In this document: positions 12,272 through 25,089 of the stretch, piece by piece
How the letters are laid out: each line of letters starts with the position of its first letter
Position numbering within the stretch: position 1 is the first letter of the stretch
NCBI RefSeq assembly: GCF_026210795.1
Contig: NC_089434.1
Span: 4,774,001-4,838,000 of the forward strand
Direction: 5' to 3'
Length of the DNA stretch: 64,000 nucleotides
Origin: Rhizophagus irregularis
Taxonomy: Eukaryota; Glomeromycota; Glomeromycetes; Glomerales; Glomeraceae
The notes under the pieces: generated by a model
The model's input: only the letters and a program-made list of their open reading frames with translations
What the model was told of the DNA's origin: nothing
Databases searched by the model: none
Position numbers and translations under genes: made by a program

Positions 12272-13647
12272 TTAGGTTGAATTTTTTATTTTTAATATAA
12301 TTTCAAGTCTAAATTAATCAAGCTGTATGAATTTATTGGGTAAATCTAATTGATAAACCATAGTTTATCTGTGATCCACAGTTGGCAAAATGGCAAAAGA
12401 TATTTTTTGTCCTTTATTAACTGCTTTAATACTTAATTAATTCCTAGACAATATGTGCTTAATTTTTACATGAAGAACCTATTTGAATACATTAGTATTT
12501 TTGATAATTTGATTTGTATCACAGGTCAAAAAGTGAAAAATCAGGTACCAATCAGTGCCTAATTGGCATTTTCGCCAAATACCGTTACCAATCAGGCAGT
12601 TTGCTAACTTTTGATCCAATGATCAGAAAAAGATGAAATATAGCTCATTGGAATCGTCTCAATATGACGAATCTAATGGTAGTAAAATCTCATTTCTAGG
12701 ATTAATACTTGATGAGAAATTAAGTAAAATATAAAAATAAAAATGTATCATTTATATTTTATTTAATTTTTTATTAACTATTAATCCTAAAGATGCGATT
12801 TTACTACCATTAGATTCGTCTTGTTAAGACGATTCCAATGAGCTATATTTCATTCTTTTCTGATCACTGGATCAAAAGTTAGCAAACTGCCTGATTGGTG
12901 ACTGATTGATGCCTGATTTTTCACTTTTCGACCTGTGTATTTAAGTTGAATTTTTTATTTTTAATATAATTTCAAGTCTGAATTAATCAAGCTGTGTGAA
13001 TTTATTGGGTAAATCTAATTGATAAACCATAGTAGTTTATCTGTGATCCACAGTTAGCAAAATGGCAAAAGATATTTTTTGTCCTTTATTAACTGCTTTA
13101 ACATTTAATTAATTCCTAGACAATATGTGCTTAATTTTTACATAAAGAACCTATTTGAATACATTAGTATTTTTGATAATTTGATTTGTATTTAAGTTGA
13201 ATTTTTTATTTTTAATATAATTTCAAGTCTGAATTAATCAAGCTGTGTGAATTTATTGGGTAAATCTAATTGATAAACCATAGTTTATCTGTGATCCACA
13301 GTTGGCAAAATGGCAAAAGATATTTTTTGTCCTTTATTAACTGCTTTAACACTTAATTAATTCCTAGACAATATGTGCTTAATTTTTACATGAAGAACCT
13401 ATTTGAATACATTAGTATTTTTGATAATTTGATTTGTATTTAAGTTGAATTTTTTATTTTTAATATAATTTCAAGTCTGAATTAATCAAGCTGTGTGAAT
13501 TTATTGGGTAAATCTAATTGATAAACCATAGTTTATCTGTGATCCATAGTTGGCGAAATGGCAAAAGATATTTTTTGTCCTTTATTAACTGCTTTAACAC
13601 TTAATTAATTCCTAGACGATATGTGCTTAATTTTTACATGAAGAATA
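12272..13647 (+). repeat. 248-bp tandem array, about four copies
   Basis: Direct repeats start at about 12272, 12941, 13192 and 13440 (spacing 248-251 bp). Each begins TTAAGTTGAATTTTTTATTT and contains TGATCCACAGTTGGCAAAAT. The last copy is shortened. The gap between copies 1 and 2 is explained by the inserted element at 12520-12937. No open frame spans the units. Confidence 0.93.
12520..12937. mobile_element. CACAGGTC fold-back element inserted in the array
   Basis: The element is 418 bp. Its ends are CACAGGTCAAAAAGTGAAAA and the inverted match of CACAGGTCGAAAAGTGAAAA. The inverted similarity continues deep into the element, making a near-complete hairpin. Flanks are TAT on both sides (12517-12519 and 12938-12940). 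Uninterrupted array copies read GTATTTAAG at this point, so a 3-bp TAT duplication is confirmed by comparison. A CAC start with 3-bp duplication fits CACTA or PIF/Harbinger non-autonomous elements; the family is not settled. Confidence 0.88.
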
Positions 13648-13799
13648 TAATTTAACCAGTACTGAAGTACACAACTACAAAATATAAGGATCAATATATA
13701 AAACCAGCATCAAAGAATAAAAGGAAACATAATTTAAAGACCCATTTCCTTTTTTTGTTTATCAGCTAAATTGGAATCAATTCTTTATTGGATTACCAT

Positions 13800-16080
13800 C
13801 AATACCATGAATATGACATTCCACCCTGGGATAATTTTACAAAAATTAGGGAATTGTAAAAATTTCTTTCGTTCCTTTATTCTACAACCTCAAGGTTTAA
13901 TTTAAGGGTTACTAGTGCAAAATCAGTTTATAATTTTAGCGGTATTCTAGATAATTCTCTATTTATTTATTTGCTTAATGTCCTATTTTTATTAAATAAA
14001 GATTTTAAATAATGATACTGGATGATATCTTCATAAATACCAATTCCTTCCGTTGTAATCACCTTATTACCCTTATTACATAAAGACCGAATATTTAATA
14101 ATAGATCGAATAGTGCTCTCTTATATTCATCAGAAATTAGACTGTCGATGGTTTCATAAGGACAAAGCCATATCTAATTCTGGTTAGAAGCTGAATGCGC
14201 AACAGCAACTTAGAATCTTTTAGAGACATACAACTAAAGTGTATCCGCCGTGTCACTATGTGTTTGTGGTTTAGAACATCATTTCGATCAAATCTATGTT
14301 GTAACTAAAGCCGTGAGAAATTCCATTTTCACTTCCATTTTCCCTAACAGATATTTGTATTATTTCCTAAATTAATACAATCTAATAAAGGGTTTGCATC
14401 AGAAGACAGGTTTTCTTTGTGTATTGCCAGCACTGCTTTAATAACAGTCATAGTAGTGATATTAGCAGATTTTCATACGCTTCTGTCTAACTGGATGACC
14501 ATCCACCATATCATGAATCTCTCATGATCGTAGAGCGATATATGGCAATAGTATCTCTCACAGATCACGATTAAATAACAAATTGATTTCCCTCAAACTA
14601 TACCAATCATAACTTATTCTGAGAAATAATATCCTGACACATATTCTGATCCCGTAAGTAATTCGGTAGATATTTTCGAAAAGGTAAGTGAAAAGACTTT
14701 GGTTAAGTTGCAGAAAGGATGTACTGAAAAGACGTTGAGAATCTCCTTATACTGAACTAGAATCGACAGTTCTACCAGAAGATCCATTAGGAAGGAAGCT
14801 ATGGAGCTAGTATTTATTGTCAAGGCCTTGAACCGAATCATTATTTGCCAGGACATGATGTGAATTAAGATCCATGGTACATTCCCAGAAATTCATTTGG
14901 ATCTTGCTTGTAGAAAAAGTATTAGTCATTTCTAAAAACGGATCTGGTTTCCATGGTTTCCAGAAGTAATGCCTCGCTACTTGATTATGTTGACAAACTT
15001 CAAATCCTCTTAAGTATCTTGAATATATTTTATTCACGTGAAAGATTAAAGGATTGGCACCAAAGAATCGGAGATCCAAAGGGAGAGGAGAGTTCTCAGA
15101 TTCGCAGGATTCTTCACTCTCGCCACAAAAAATATATATTGATAAAAGTGGATCTATAGATCCTTCACGAATTTCAAGCAGCATAAGTTTTTAGGATTCA
15201 AAGACGAATATCCTATTGTTATGTAAACCTTAAAAATATTGTTAAGCACGGTCAAGAGTGCATTCAATAGAAATTGAATTGAAAAGTAAATAACGCGTAC
15301 CATTAAAAGATCTAATAATATTTCTTAGTGGAGATCAAGCGTAAAACTGCTTAAAAAATTGAGGTTTCGAAACATCCGTTGTCGAAACTTAACATTTCGG
15401 CGTTCTGGACTTCCAGTATCTCGAACCCAAATCTACAGAAATAAGTAAACGTTTCCATTTTTTTAAAATAAATAAATAAATAAATAAAGACTAAAGTTTC
15501 CTCAACTTTTTAGTTGCGAAACTTACCATTTCCCGTACCCCACGCGTTAAATGCTCTGAAGTCTAATTAAAAAGATTATTTTTTCTTGATAAATCAAAGA
15601 AATAGGAATCTTTGTGTAATGAATTAAAAGTTGAAGCCCTCACTCTTCAGATATATTGTTCATGCTTGTCTAATTAGTATAATTAGCGAATTTATTCGAT
15701 ATGGTAATAATGGAAATTGGTTTTGCATTACATAGTTCTTGGCTTCTCGAGGAACATTTGATATAAAAAAAAAATTATTATAATATAACTTGTCGTCATG
15801 TGAATCGCCATACTTTTGACCAATGGCAAAAATCGGTGAGATTTGATGGTACATCAAGTCGATTTTTCATAAACGTATTAACGGTCAGATAGTATTATCG
15901 ATTCGCCGTTCTTGATTGGAGAGACTCTTTATTGTTCTTGATTTTGTACTTTTTGAATAAGGTTAAGCAAAACTCAATTAATTGTGGATACTAACCATTT
16001 GGAAGCCCAATCAACCCAATCACATGTAGATTTATCATGTGACCGAGTGGAAACCAACACGTCTCCCGTAAAATAAATAA
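13800..16080 (-). pseudogene. unidentified decayed gene, leftward
   Basis: The stretch has a more balanced base composition than its surroundings. It shows coding-like segments in changing frames: STRSHDKSTCDWVDWASKW ending at a GTTAGT donor (about 16075-15995), FAIGQKYGDSHDDK and NVPREAKNYVMQNQF (about 15830-15715), GSRYWKSRTPK after a TGTAG acceptor (about 15432), and a longest open run at 15184-14807 containing ARHYFWKPWKPDPF. More fragments follow down to about 13800. Stops and frameshifts separate them. I do not recognise the family. It could also be several unrelated fragments. Confidence 0.35.
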
Positions 16081-16429
16081 ATATCATATTAATAATTATT
16101 ATTTATTTTTTTTTTATAAGAAATATTTCTAACAATATAATAAAGGGGGAAACGTATTTAATAAAAAGGAAATTCGTTGAAAAAGTATGGTTATTAGAAG
16201 CAGACGACTACCTGATTCAATGTAGATGCATTGATCAACGCGCGTCTACACTATCTCTGACGACGGCCTTTGATGATATCTTTGATCAATAAATAAGTAG
16301 GAATATCTAATAATATTATTAAATAGCTGTTGTATAATTATTTTAAATAGATTATTAGCATTAGAAAAGTTCGGGGTCCGCACCACAAATTTTTTAGCCT
16401 ATACTACATTTATAGCAATAACCCAGATT
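16081..16429. other. short AT-rich spacer
   Basis: Nothing is recognised between the unidentified gene remnant and block Y. The stretch is A/T-rich with no open frame worth calling. Confidence 0.4.
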
Positions 16430-19400
16430 CACTGACGGATCACGGATTTCATCCGAGTGAGGCGTAAAAGTTACATTTAAAAGAAATATCTTGTTTTAAT
16501 ATTATATAAAATATCTCAGAGTTACACGAACGATTTGGTAATTCATAATATAATAAATATGAGTGGTCCTTATTATTAATTAAATAACTTTACGAATAGG
16601 GAATAATATATACCGATAACTGAAATTTATTTATTGATTTTTTACAATATCTATTTGATATTCACAATAAATGGTTGGGGAGTTTATTTTGCACAATAAA
16701 GAAAATTCTCACGATATTGTTTTCTTTTACATGAACTACACGTATACAAACAAGTATATTGATTGTTTTTATTTTTTCAATCGTATGATAATTGTTTAGA
16801 GGAAGGATTCTAAGGATATAAGGAATATTTTTACTTTATGGGGAAGTTATTATAACTATCTATCTTAATTGTATCACAAGTTTTTTTATAATTCATAAAT
16901 TCATACACGTCCTAATCGATCACAATCAGTGTCACGACAACCAAGTTTCTGTAATTAGTAGAATAATTAGAACGAATCACTTTTTTTGTTTTATTTCAAC
17001 AAAACTTTATTCACAGAAAAAAAAAATTGTTGTGCTATTAGTTAGATATCAAATTTGTACCCAAAATAATCAATACTATTTTGAAATTCATTCATTCATA
17101 AAAAAATAATAAAAAATTTTTTTTCTAGAATATTTTTATTTTATAATATAGTATATAAAAAAAAATTATGAAAGTAGTAAACTGATGGATCTCTATATAT
17201 GTGTGACAAAATACTGTAGGCGGATAATAATTTTTATTTGACGATCGTAACGAATACTTCAATTTATCGAGAAGAAAATTTTGAATTTCACAATACAGCT
17301 TCTAAAATTCTTTTTTTTTTTATAACAACCTCGTTTTTTTTGGGGGGGAAATAAAAATAAAAAATTCAATAATTTACCTAAATTTGGTTGTTTGTCATTC
17401 ATTTACTATGATAAGAAACAGATAATAAATTTTTGTTTTTTTTTTAAAAAAAATAAAAAAATTCATTTAAACAACAAAGGATGGCAGGTAAATAAACGCC
17501 AATATGCATTCATTGGAATTTTCTAATGTAATATATTTTTAGAATCATTAGTAATAAACTATCATTAGGAATTAACCATAATTAATATAATTAATAATAA
17601 AAAAAAATAAAATAAAATTAAAGTTCTCAAGGGTTCTCATGATAATTATTTTTTATCCATGTGAAAAATAATTTGTAATATTATGCAATATATTTTTTTG
17701 TAATGTTTCACATATGTTTGCACCATTGAAATTAATTTAATTCTATGTTTGATTTAAAAAATCAATAAACTTTTATAATAACGAACACAAAAATAGTCTT
17801 TTGATCCATGTTCTTTGTTCTTTTTGCGAAACTTTAATTATATAATTGATTGCATATAATATCATTTCGTTCGATAGTATTGTTCTCCTTTGCATAATTG
17901 CGTAACTGTTTATATACGCCAAGAACAAACTAAACGAAAGTCTTTACTTTAACCTCGTTTTAAACCGAATAGGACATCAGAAATTATGATTTTTGGCCTG
18001 CATTATGATGATCTTTGGCGATCTTGGGCGGAATTATAAATGCTTGTCGGTGATACAAGATGGTACAAAATTTTTTACTTTTCTCCGAATTTACAGCATG
18101 AAATAAGGTTTTATTGTAATCATAATATATATAATTTAGAATATCAGATATCTTTATTATTGAAATCACATGTTTAAATAAGGAAATTCTATCCCGCTCT
18201 TTAAAACTTGAAATTTCAACTTTTTAAACGAAAATAATAATAATAATAATAATAAATAAAAATTACTGTGCCGCAACCCTAAATGATGATATTCAAAAAT
18301 TACAATGTATTTATTTTACAAATTTATTTACAACTTATTAAATTAGCAGTTAAATCAACATCTATTGCATATATGCCATTTATAGAACAAAATAAAATAA
18401 CGAAACTATAATTTTATATTATGAACCTTAATAATTTAAAATTTAGTTGAAAATTAAGTTAATCAATTTAATCAATGAAATCAATTTTATCGAAATATCA
18501 ATGAAATGAAATGCATTTCGTAACAAAGTATTAAGAAAAAAAAAATCAATTTAATAATAGAAAAATCATCAAAAATAAAATTTATTCATTATTTCTTGAC
18601 ACGATAAATAGTGCAGTGACAATTACATAATAATCAATACTCTGCTGGCGTCAAAAAATGACAATACATTGACTTTATTGTCAAGGTCGGTAAAGTTTAT
18701 TTTTTTTTTTTGAATTTTATCATATGTTTAAAACTTTCAACATATGCATATGGTTCATGACCTTTGTACACAACCGAAAGGATCGCTGATCGACATGTTA
18801 TACATCAATAATAATTAGCCACTTTAATTTTTTTGTTTTTTAAATTAAAATTGTATGTATATATTATATACTGTATATGTATATATATATATATTGTACA
18901 TATATATTATTTACTTATTTTTATAATTAATTTAATTAATTACTATTATTACTTTAAATTATGCCCCTTGAATAATTTATTCTATTTGCGATAAAAATTC
19001 AATATATCTAAATATGACTTATTTATATTCTCTATTTTTTACGTTAATTATTTCCGTATCTTCTTATAATCTTAAAAACATGCATTATCTTTCTTTGAAA
19101 GGTAACATAAAGGCATTATTATTTAGATCACAAGCTAAATGATTCATATCTGTCTCATGATTTACACAAAAATGTTGAAACGGCGCGATATTTCCGCGAT
19201 TTGAAATCATTTAATCATTTTCATGCATGTTATTATACCAATATATTGAAATGAACGCGTTGTTCTTCGTTTGTATGATGCTGCGCAAGGTTTAAAAATT
19301 AAATATAAAAGCAACCATAATATAGTCTCGGTCAAAATAGGCCTCATAAGAATTATAAGCATGAAACAACAAAAAAAAAATATAAAAAAATAAAAAAAAA

Positions 19401-19460
19401 TAAAAATAAGGTAAAGGAAAAAATAAATCATGGCTATTTAAAATGAATTAATCAAATCAA
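16430..19460 (+). repeat. segmental duplication block Y, copy A
   Basis: This 3-kb non-coding block is repeated in the same orientation at about 26150-29520. Shared landmarks include GTTTAAAAGAAATA-type sequence near the start, TAAATAAACGCCAATATGCA (17491 and 27271) and AAAGATCGCTGATCGACATG-type sequence (18780 and 28528). TTGTATGATGCTGCGCAAGG (about 19270 and 29194) is followed by AAATATAAAAGCAACCATAA. Copy B has gained and lost many short segments. An (AAT)n microsatellite is at 18226-18256. No gene is recognised. Confidence 0.88.
19304..19311 (+). promoter_or_regulatory. TATAAAAG motif conserved in both Y copies
   Basis: TATAAAAG occurs at the same place in copy B (29228-29235), followed in both by GCAACCATAA and a GTC(T/C)CGGTCAAAATA box. 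It resembles a TATA box, but the following 150 bp is A-rich and lacks an obvious gene. Confidence 0.28.
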
Positions 19461-20920
19461 AATCATGAAAATAATCTTTTTTATTTTACAATCTTTAGTT
19501 TCGAAATATGATCACAGAAAAAAAAAAATTTTCGACTTTTTTTTTTTCGACTTATTCGTTATTTTCGTTTTTTTTAAAAAAAATTATAATTTCTTTCGAA
19601 TCGTTTTTTTATTATCGTTCAAGAATTTTTTTTCTAAAAAATCATCGTTTTAATGATGTTTATACCTTAAAGAAGTTTTTTATTAAAAATAAATGCTCAT
19701 CACGAATTGTAATTTCTTTCGAATCGTTTTTTAAAATTATCGTTTTAAAATTTTTCTTTCTAATCTTGGATATTTATACCCATATAAAACCCATATATTT
19801 ATTTGTATTAATAAAATAAATAAAATATACTTTAAAATTACTGTTTAAACTTTAACTACTGGTATACCTTAGTTATAACATCGGCGTATCACGTGATCTG
19901 ATTGCCGATCGATCAATTATTATTTTTTATTCTTTATCGGTTTCTTTTTCACCGATTTTATTTTTTTTATTTTTTTTATTTATTCTTTTCGGTTTCTTAT
20001 ACCGAAATTTTTTTTATTTTTTTTATAATGAAAATTTGAAAAAATGTATTTAAAAAGGATGTGCATTTAGAAAGAAAAATTATATATGATCTCTATGTAC
20101 TTGAAACTGTATAAGAGGATGCATTTAAAAAAAATATACATATACAGTATAATATGTTCACTTAAAGAGAATAATGCACTTAGAGAAAGTTGACTGTGCA
20201 TAAAAATATTTTGATTAATTATTATTTTTTTTTACTAAAATATTTAATAAATATCTTACATATTTTATACGATACTGTTTTACAATTGAAATCTCAATTT
20301 TATTGGCTGATTTTTAGTTATATGATTTCAGTTAGATTTATTCGGAAAATTTGAAACAATTCTTAAATTTGTAATTTTCCTAATAATTCTATATTATTTG
20401 TTTGTTTAAAAAAATTATTTCCTTTTACTTAAAATTAATTATTATATAGGGTTTTTACTGGCACTATATTTTTTTTAATGCTGGTTGATTCACTTGATTG
20501 TCATAATTTCAGTCACCAGTAATCATCACCCCTTATAATAGTTAGAAAAATTCTATTATATATATTTAATATTATAAATCAATTTATAATTTAAAATTAC
20601 TGTAAACATTTAAATTAAATATTACTAATTGTTAAAATTTAATATATTGTTCCACTCCATTTGAGAATAATATTAAACAAAAAATTCAATGTAATTTTGA
20701 AATTTGAGATTTAATATTATATAAAAATTTAGAATTTAAAATTAAAAATTTGGAATTTTGGATTTATTTATTAATCTTATTGTATAAAAATTTGGAATTT
20801 AGGGTTTAAATTTTAAAATTTTAGAATTAATAATTATGAATTTAAATAATATATATAATAATTTATCAAATAAAAAATTTCTTTTTATTTTAAATAATCT
20901 TTTAAATGAAAAAATAATTG
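19461..20920. other. AT-rich non-coding stretch
   Basis: Poly-T-rich runs create apparent open frames rich in Phe, Lys and Ile (for example 19465-19819). These look like low-complexity artefacts. A single pogo-like terminus (GAGAAAGTTGACTGTG) is near 20186-20201. No other feature is seen. Confidence 0.5.
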
Positions 20921-20924
20921 TATT

Positions 20925-21325
20925 TATTAATTAAAAAAATAATTGTATTTAATTAAAAAAAATAATTGTATTTAATTAAAAAAAATAATTGTATTTAATT
21001 AAAAAAAAACAATTGTATTTAATTAAAAAAAATAATTGTATTTAATTAAAAAAAACAATTGTATTTAATTAAAAAAAACAATTGTATTTAATTAAAAAAA
21101 ACAATTGTATTTAATTAAAAAAAACAATTGTATTTAATTAAAAAAAACAATTGTATTTAATTAAAAAAAGTAATTGTATTTAATTAAAAAAAGTAATTGT
21201 ATTTAATTAAAAATGATTAATTAATTGAAAAAATAATTGTATTTAATTAAAAAAATAATTGTATTTAATTAAAAAAATAATTGTATTTAATTAAAAATAA
21301 TTAATTAATTGAAAAAATAATTGTA
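20925..21325 (+). repeat. 22-bp minisatellite
   Basis: About eighteen near-tandem units of the type AATTGTATTTAATTAAAAAA lie here, with slight variants (AATAATTG, ACAATTG, AGTAATTG) clustered in runs. A few units have an inserted ATTAATTAATTG. Clustering of the variants indicates growth by unequal exchange or slippage. It has no coding capacity. Confidence 0.95.
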
Positions 21326-21983
21326 TTTAAATTAGTATATGATACACTTATATAAGTAAGAATATAAATCTAATATTATTAATTAATAAACCATTCATTA
21401 TAGTGATCATACTAAAAAATATCTTATATGTGTACTACTGTTGGGTAATCAATCTGTATCAGTGAGTAGTAAACGTATGAAACATTACGTTCTTAGTTAA
21501 ACAGCCTCACTTTTTTTTACTGGTCAATTATAAATCTTACTATATTGCGATAAATATGCTTTTTTCTTGTAAATTAAAGAAAATTGTAATAAAAACCTAA
21601 ATATGCCTCCTAATATATCTATTATTCAAGAATATAGGTAAATTTTGAATAGTAGTTCATATATAAAATATAGGATTCTAAAATACAATTTAAAAATTAC
21701 AATACAAAACTAAGACTAAAGTTGTACAAATTTAATTTACTTTTTAGAAATGATGAAATAACGTAAATATTAAAGGCTTATTATATTTAATGATTTAAGA
21801 GTTAAGTTTATACATAAGAAAATTTTTTATCAAATATCATTTCACACAGGTATTTAATATAAATAATACTGAAAATTTGATTCTCTATAATTTCTTAAGA
21901 TTGTACTACCAGATATAAGCTTTATTTTTTATTGGTAAAATATAAACAAAAGAAAAAAGTTAAAAAATTAAATGAAAAACTAA
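21326..21983. other. AT-rich non-coding spacer
   Basis: No coding stretch, tandem repeat or terminal repeat is recognised between the minisatellite and the PIF-like element. Confidence 0.5.
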
Positions 21984-22149
21984 GGGTGCTATCAGATATT
22001 ACCTAATATTTTAGGGAAAGGAGGGTAACTAAAGATCTTAGATTACATACAATATTATATAAAGAATTATATATATAATATATCTTACCTAGGGAAGGGG
22101 GGGTAAGCTCTTATATTAAAGTGATATTGGGTAATATCTAATAGTGCCC
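21984..22149. mobile_element. short PIF/Harbinger-type element
   Basis: The element is 166 bp. Its terminal inverted repeats are GGGTGCTATCAGATATTACC at the left and, read inward from the right, GGGCACTATTAGATATTACC. Both sides are flanked by TAA (21981-21983 and 22150-22152). A GGG start and a 3-bp TWA duplication are the usual marks of PIF/Harbinger non-autonomous elements. It has no coding sequence; two G-rich blocks lie inside each arm. Confidence 0.8.
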
Positions 22150-22154
22150 TAATA

Positions 22155-23160
22155 CTAAATAGAAAAAAAATAAAAGAAAAAATCTATATAAATGAAAAAG
22201 TTGAATCTAATAACATTCTATGATTTAAGATAATTACTAATTAAATGATTATAATGATATTATTATATTTTTAAAACTGGTAAATATATTTAAATTAATA
22301 GTTTAATTATTGATTAATTTATTAATTTTATCCTAAAATAAATTAACTTTTTATTAGTAGTAATTAGATTTTTTTTCTTTGATTAGTTTGGTATATTTAA
22401 GTATTTGAAAAGTATATAATATAAAATCAAAATAAAATCAAATTTGTAATTTTTTACTTTTTTACCTTTTTGGATTTAAAGTGTTTAGAAATTATTTGAA
22501 AATAAAATTATGTATTATTAAAATTATTAGACTTTATATTACATTAATTATATTATTAAAATATAACAAATAATTAAAAATAATAAAAATACTATATTTT
22601 ATATTTTTATTATTTAAATATTACATTAATGAGAATTTTTTCTTAGGTAAATTAAAAAAATTTTGTTTTATTAAAAATATATTGATGTGAAAAAAGAAAA
22701 AAATAAGTTATCATTATAATATACAATTAATACATACACAAACACACGTTAAATGACTAAAAACAGGCAAAAAAAATGGCGCAAATTGCATAAACTATTC
22801 GCAAATTTGTATAAACTATTTACAAATAGTATAGGTTAATTCGCAAATAGCCAAAACAGCCAAAAATAGCCAAAAATAGCCACTGTTTTTCGCACTATTT
22901 TTTTGCTGATTTTTAGCATTTCAACCTGTAAAAGTTATATTACTGAAAATTTTTAGTGATATTTTTAGAGCAGTTATTAGTATCTTAAATAAATATATAT
23001 TTTACTGATAGATAAATGTTTAGCTGATAAGTTATATTTATCCCCTGATCGGCACCATTTATACAGTTATCCGATTGTACTTATACCTACTGGATGATCA
23101 ATTTATATATATTTATTTATGCGTTTCTAGTACATATTTACTCTAGATAACTAGACAAAT
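22155..23160. other. AT-rich non-coding spacer
   Basis: Mostly A/T. At 22790-22880 short direct repeats occur (CGCAAAT, TAAACTATT and three AGCCAAAA units). No gene is recognised. Confidence 0.5.
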
Positions 23161-23163
23161 TAT

Positions 23164-24790
23164 TTATTTTGTAATGTTAATAGTAAAATTACTACATTTA
23201 ACAAACTTAAGACGAAAATTATCAATTAAATTATCTTTACGCTTTAAAGGAATTGTGATATTTTGAATTTCAGTGAATGGTTCTGTTTTAGTCTCTTCCT
23301 GAGATGATAAATTTTCAATTCTTTGTTCCGTATTTAGATCTTCGGCAGATTTTTCCAAATTTTCTTGCATCGAAATATCCTTTTATAAATAAAGTGTAAA
23401 AAAAATTAATAATTATAATGATAATTTATAATAAAGAATTAATTAGATACCTTTGAAATGCCTGGAAGTGTTAACTTTGCGATGTCCAATTTTTGCTTTT
23501 CATTTTGTGTTCGATATCTATAAAATAAATGAATTTTAATGACAAAATAAAAAAATTAAATATTATATTATAATATATACTAACGCATTTAATCCTGCAA
23601 TGGACTGGAGCAATGTTACATTCATTATAGCTTATAATCCAATCCTTCGTCATTTAACTTTTGTGCAGTACGTTTTCGTAATGAATGATTTACAATTCTT
23701 CTGTTTGTGCAATCAATACCCGTAATATTACAAATTTCTTTTAACATTCCGGATAATTTATCTCGACCTAAATGAAAAGTAGAATACCAATTTTCTAAAT
23801 AATATATTGAAATTTATTAGTTTGTGTTAAAAATATTGTAGAGAAAGAAATCATATAAAATTGTACCTTGAATATCTTTATTAATACGAAGAAAAAAGTT
23901 TTCTTCTGCATTATTAGGCCGTAAAGCTCAAGTATTTTCTAATGTCATGACATACTATATTGTTCCATTCATCTGGTGGAATAATATGAACAGGTTGTTG
24001 ATTAGAATTTGTTTGGTGATAATATCCTCCCCTGGTGAGTTTTATCGTAAGAATTGTCACGAATGTTATATCCTCCATCATCACGTTTTTTAAAATGGCT
24101 AGCCATAATACTATGATATGATCCCCCTCTACGTGCTGTACAACATCCTACCCATAAAAAGACTTCTCTTAATAATCCATCTGGTGAATTACTTGATATA
24201 TCAGGATGTTCGAAGATTTTTACCATTTCTTCATCAGTAAAAGGATCAGCTCCATTATATTCACCATTATTGATTTCTTCCAATTCTATCATTCTTGTAT
24301 GTAATGTATCACGCACTATTCTAAATTCAAAATCCTCATGTATATTGAATGGTTCTCTATCTTTAAACATTTCTTGATAAAACCGATTTATAGCACATAT
24401 ACCATTATACAGTGAGTTTGCTTTGTATTCCTTTTTGTCTTTTGTTTGAATAACTATATGAATTCACATAACAACATTGCAATGGCTTTTTGTCACAAAG
24501 GGTCATTAAATCTATGTTTGGTTGAGTGTCATTTACAAAGCTTTCAAATCTAACCCGCAAACGTGTATTTTTGTTAGTATTTTTTTGGTTTGCGGAAGAG
24601 GACATACTTTTGTAAAGTTTCTATACAAGGACGATCAAATGTTTCTTTATTAGACGATTTTGATAATGATTTGTGTATTTCAGAAAGTTGATTATTTTCT
24701 AAACGATTCAATCTTCCTTTTAATTCATTTATAGTGACAGTATCATTACTTGAATTTAATAATTCGGAGGCTTTTTTGAAACTAGACATT
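23164..24790 (-). pseudogene. Crypton-type tyrosine recombinase, decayed
   Basis: Cryptons move with a tyrosine recombinase. Reading leftward from the start at 24789: MSSFKKASELLNSSNDTV and a short coiled segment come first. Next is a core-binding stretch, ANSLYNGICAINRFYQEMF (about 24425-24362), followed by NIHEDFEFRIVRDTLH. The first catalytic Arg lies in CCTARRGGSYHSIMASHF (about 24150-24090). PVHIIPPDEWNNIV is at about 23990-23945. The HxxR box is NHSLRKRTAQKL (about 23685-23650). After an intron with GTTAGT donor (about 23587), AYRTQNEKQKLDIAKLTLPG supplies the catalytic Tyr. A last exon (23164-23381) is acidic, then basic. At least two single-base frame changes (near 24020 and 23640) and one before the core domain inactivate it. 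Introns are 60-80 bp. Family identity is confident; the subfamily is not. Confidence 0.82.
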
Positions 24791-24893
24791 TTATTTTGAA
24801 ATTAAAAAGGAGAGAAAAAAAATGTAAAAAGGAGAGAAAAAAAAATGTAAAAATGATTACAAATAGGGTATTTATATTTATTGATATTACACA

Positions 24894-24943
24894 ATAGACT
24901 AAAATAGTCTAAAATAGTCTAAAATAGTCTAAACTATATAAAT
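24894..24943 (+). repeat. 10-bp tandem repeat TAGTCTAAAA
   Basis: Four to five consecutive units of TAGTCTAAAA lie just upstream of the Crypton-like gene start (which reads leftward) and next to a short inverted-repeat element. Confidence 0.85.
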
Positions 24944-24960
24944 GGCAGGGGATAAATCAA

Positions 24961-25080
24961 TTATCTCCTGGCTAATTGGAATAGTAAAATTTTACTTAGG
25001 GAATACGTAGCAATGGCCTTCGGCCGATCATTTATCCAATCCTAGTAAAATTTTACTTATTCCTAATTAGCCAGGAGATA
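24961..25080. mobile_element. short inverted-repeat element
   Basis: A 120-bp sequence has inverted arms: TTATCTCCTGGCTAATT, then GGAATA and GTAAAATTTTAC, matched by the complement at the right end. The centre has a GC-rich CCTTCGGCC. The arms are at least 40 bp with few mismatches, so the whole can fold into one hairpin. The target duplication cannot be told from the palindromic TTA/TAA end. Confidence 0.7.
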
Positions 25081-25089
25081 AGTAATACA

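Noticed and set aside
19465-19819. Phe/Lys-rich open frames
   Set aside because: They are poly-T runs read as protein, with no conservation in block Y copy B.
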